Below are positions 63,837 to 64,000 of a DNA stretch of 64,000 nucleotides, in pieces. Where the stretch lies: positions 20,158 through 84,157 of the forward strand of contig CALHTF010000024.1 in assembly GCA_938038815.1 (NCBI GenBank), written 5' to 3'. Each line of letters begins with the position of its first letter. Positions within the stretch are counted from its first letter, which is position 1. A program made the position numbers and the translations under genes. The notes under the pieces were generated by a model, which saw nothing but the letters and a program-made list of their open reading frames with translations, was not told the origin of the DNA and made no database searches. Source of the DNA: an uncultured Acidimicrobiales bacterium (GTDB taxonomy: Bacteria > Actinomycetota > Acidimicrobiia > Acidimicrobiales > SHLQ01).

Positions 63837-64000
63837 TAGCGAAGCGCCGGAGCCGAAGGCGGAGAGAGGTGGTAGCGAAGCGCCGGAGCCGAAGGCGGAG
63901 AGAGGTGGTAGCGAAGCGCCGGAGCCGAAGGCGGAGAGAGGTGGTAGCGAAGCGCCGGAGCCGAAGGCGGAGAGAGGTGGTAGCGAAGCGCCGGAGCCGG
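63837..64000 (+). repeat. 36-bp perfect tandem repeat running off the window
   Basis: Four full units (63837, 63873, 63909 and 63945) and a partial fifth, starting TAGCGAAGCGCCGG, with no variation until the last base in view. The period is twelve codons, and one frame reads SEAPEPKAERGG per unit, open from 63643. No spacers, so it is a minisatellite and not a CRISPR. Confidence 0.9.

Noticed and set aside
63837..64000. CRISPR array
   Set aside because: The 36-bp period fits a CRISPR repeat length, but units are contiguous with no spacers and no cas genes are near.

Overview
The window looks like a chromosomal stretch from a high-GC actinobacterium, most likely of the Acidimicrobiia (Ilumatobacter-like) type. 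This rests on GC-rich, codon-biased genes, an actinobacterial-style RpoB/RpoC and ClpC, lipobox lipoproteins, the many GTG starts with GTGA/ATGA overlaps, and an epimerase plus PlsC-like pair at the left edge as in mycobacteria. The taxon is an inference. There are no phage, IS, tRNA, rRNA or CRISPR features; nearly all of it is protein coding.

Layout. 1-2.4 kb: an epimerase-like protein, a PlsC-like protein and an alpha/beta hydrolase. 2.4-11.7 kb (minus strand): a large membrane protein, a renalase-like flavoprotein, a NarL-type two-component pair, a flippase, a secreted protein with a neocarzinostatin-like domain and a polyprenyl diphosphate synthase. 12-18.3 kb (plus): a secreted delta-60/RTX-repeat protein, clpC with a possible sigma-R/H type promoter, and a lipoprotein fused to a HAD domain. 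18.3-23.6 kb (minus): a coupled ABC exporter plus OmpR-type two-component cassette.

23.7-32.9 kb (minus) is the most interesting part. Eleven tightly packed genes run from a hybrid kinase (HisKA-HATPase-REC-HPt) through an H-NOX haem protein with a classical NO-type pocket, a soluble kinase without its own sensor, a GT4 glycosyltransferase, a flippase and a GT2 enzyme, into a complete partner-switching set (STAS, SpoIIE phosphatase, RsbW-like kinase, STAS) and a lone receiver. I read it as a nitric-oxide-responsive circuit linked to surface glycan production. Divergent from it (33-38.7 kb, plus) are three coupled envelope genes: a GT-C-like membrane protein, an Ig-like secreted protein and a degenerate glycosidase-like protein.

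39-46.6 kb: rpoB and rpoC, preceded by a leader with four alternating pairing segments. RpoC has lost three of the four cysteines of its second zinc site. 46.7-48.5 kb: a DrrAB-type ABC exporter. 48.5-50.9 kb (minus): phenylacetyl-CoA epoxidase genes in the order paaA-paaD-paaB-paaC, without paaE. 51.8-61.2 kb: a glycan locus with three sulfotransferases, a Wzz/BY-kinase-like protein with an altered Walker A, an Alg14-like protein, an Alg13-like/sulfotransferase fusion, a GT2, an O-antigen ligase/polymerase-like protein and an APH-fold kinase. It probably makes a sulfated exopolysaccharide. 61.2-64 kb: a YadA-head-like small secreted protein, a three-repeat lipoprotein and a repeat-rich end.

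Two dispersed intergenic repeat families recur: a 50-nt element (three copies) and a 55-nt double-hairpin element (two copies that show a compensatory base-pair change). The right edge runs into a 36-bp tandem repeat that continues past the window.
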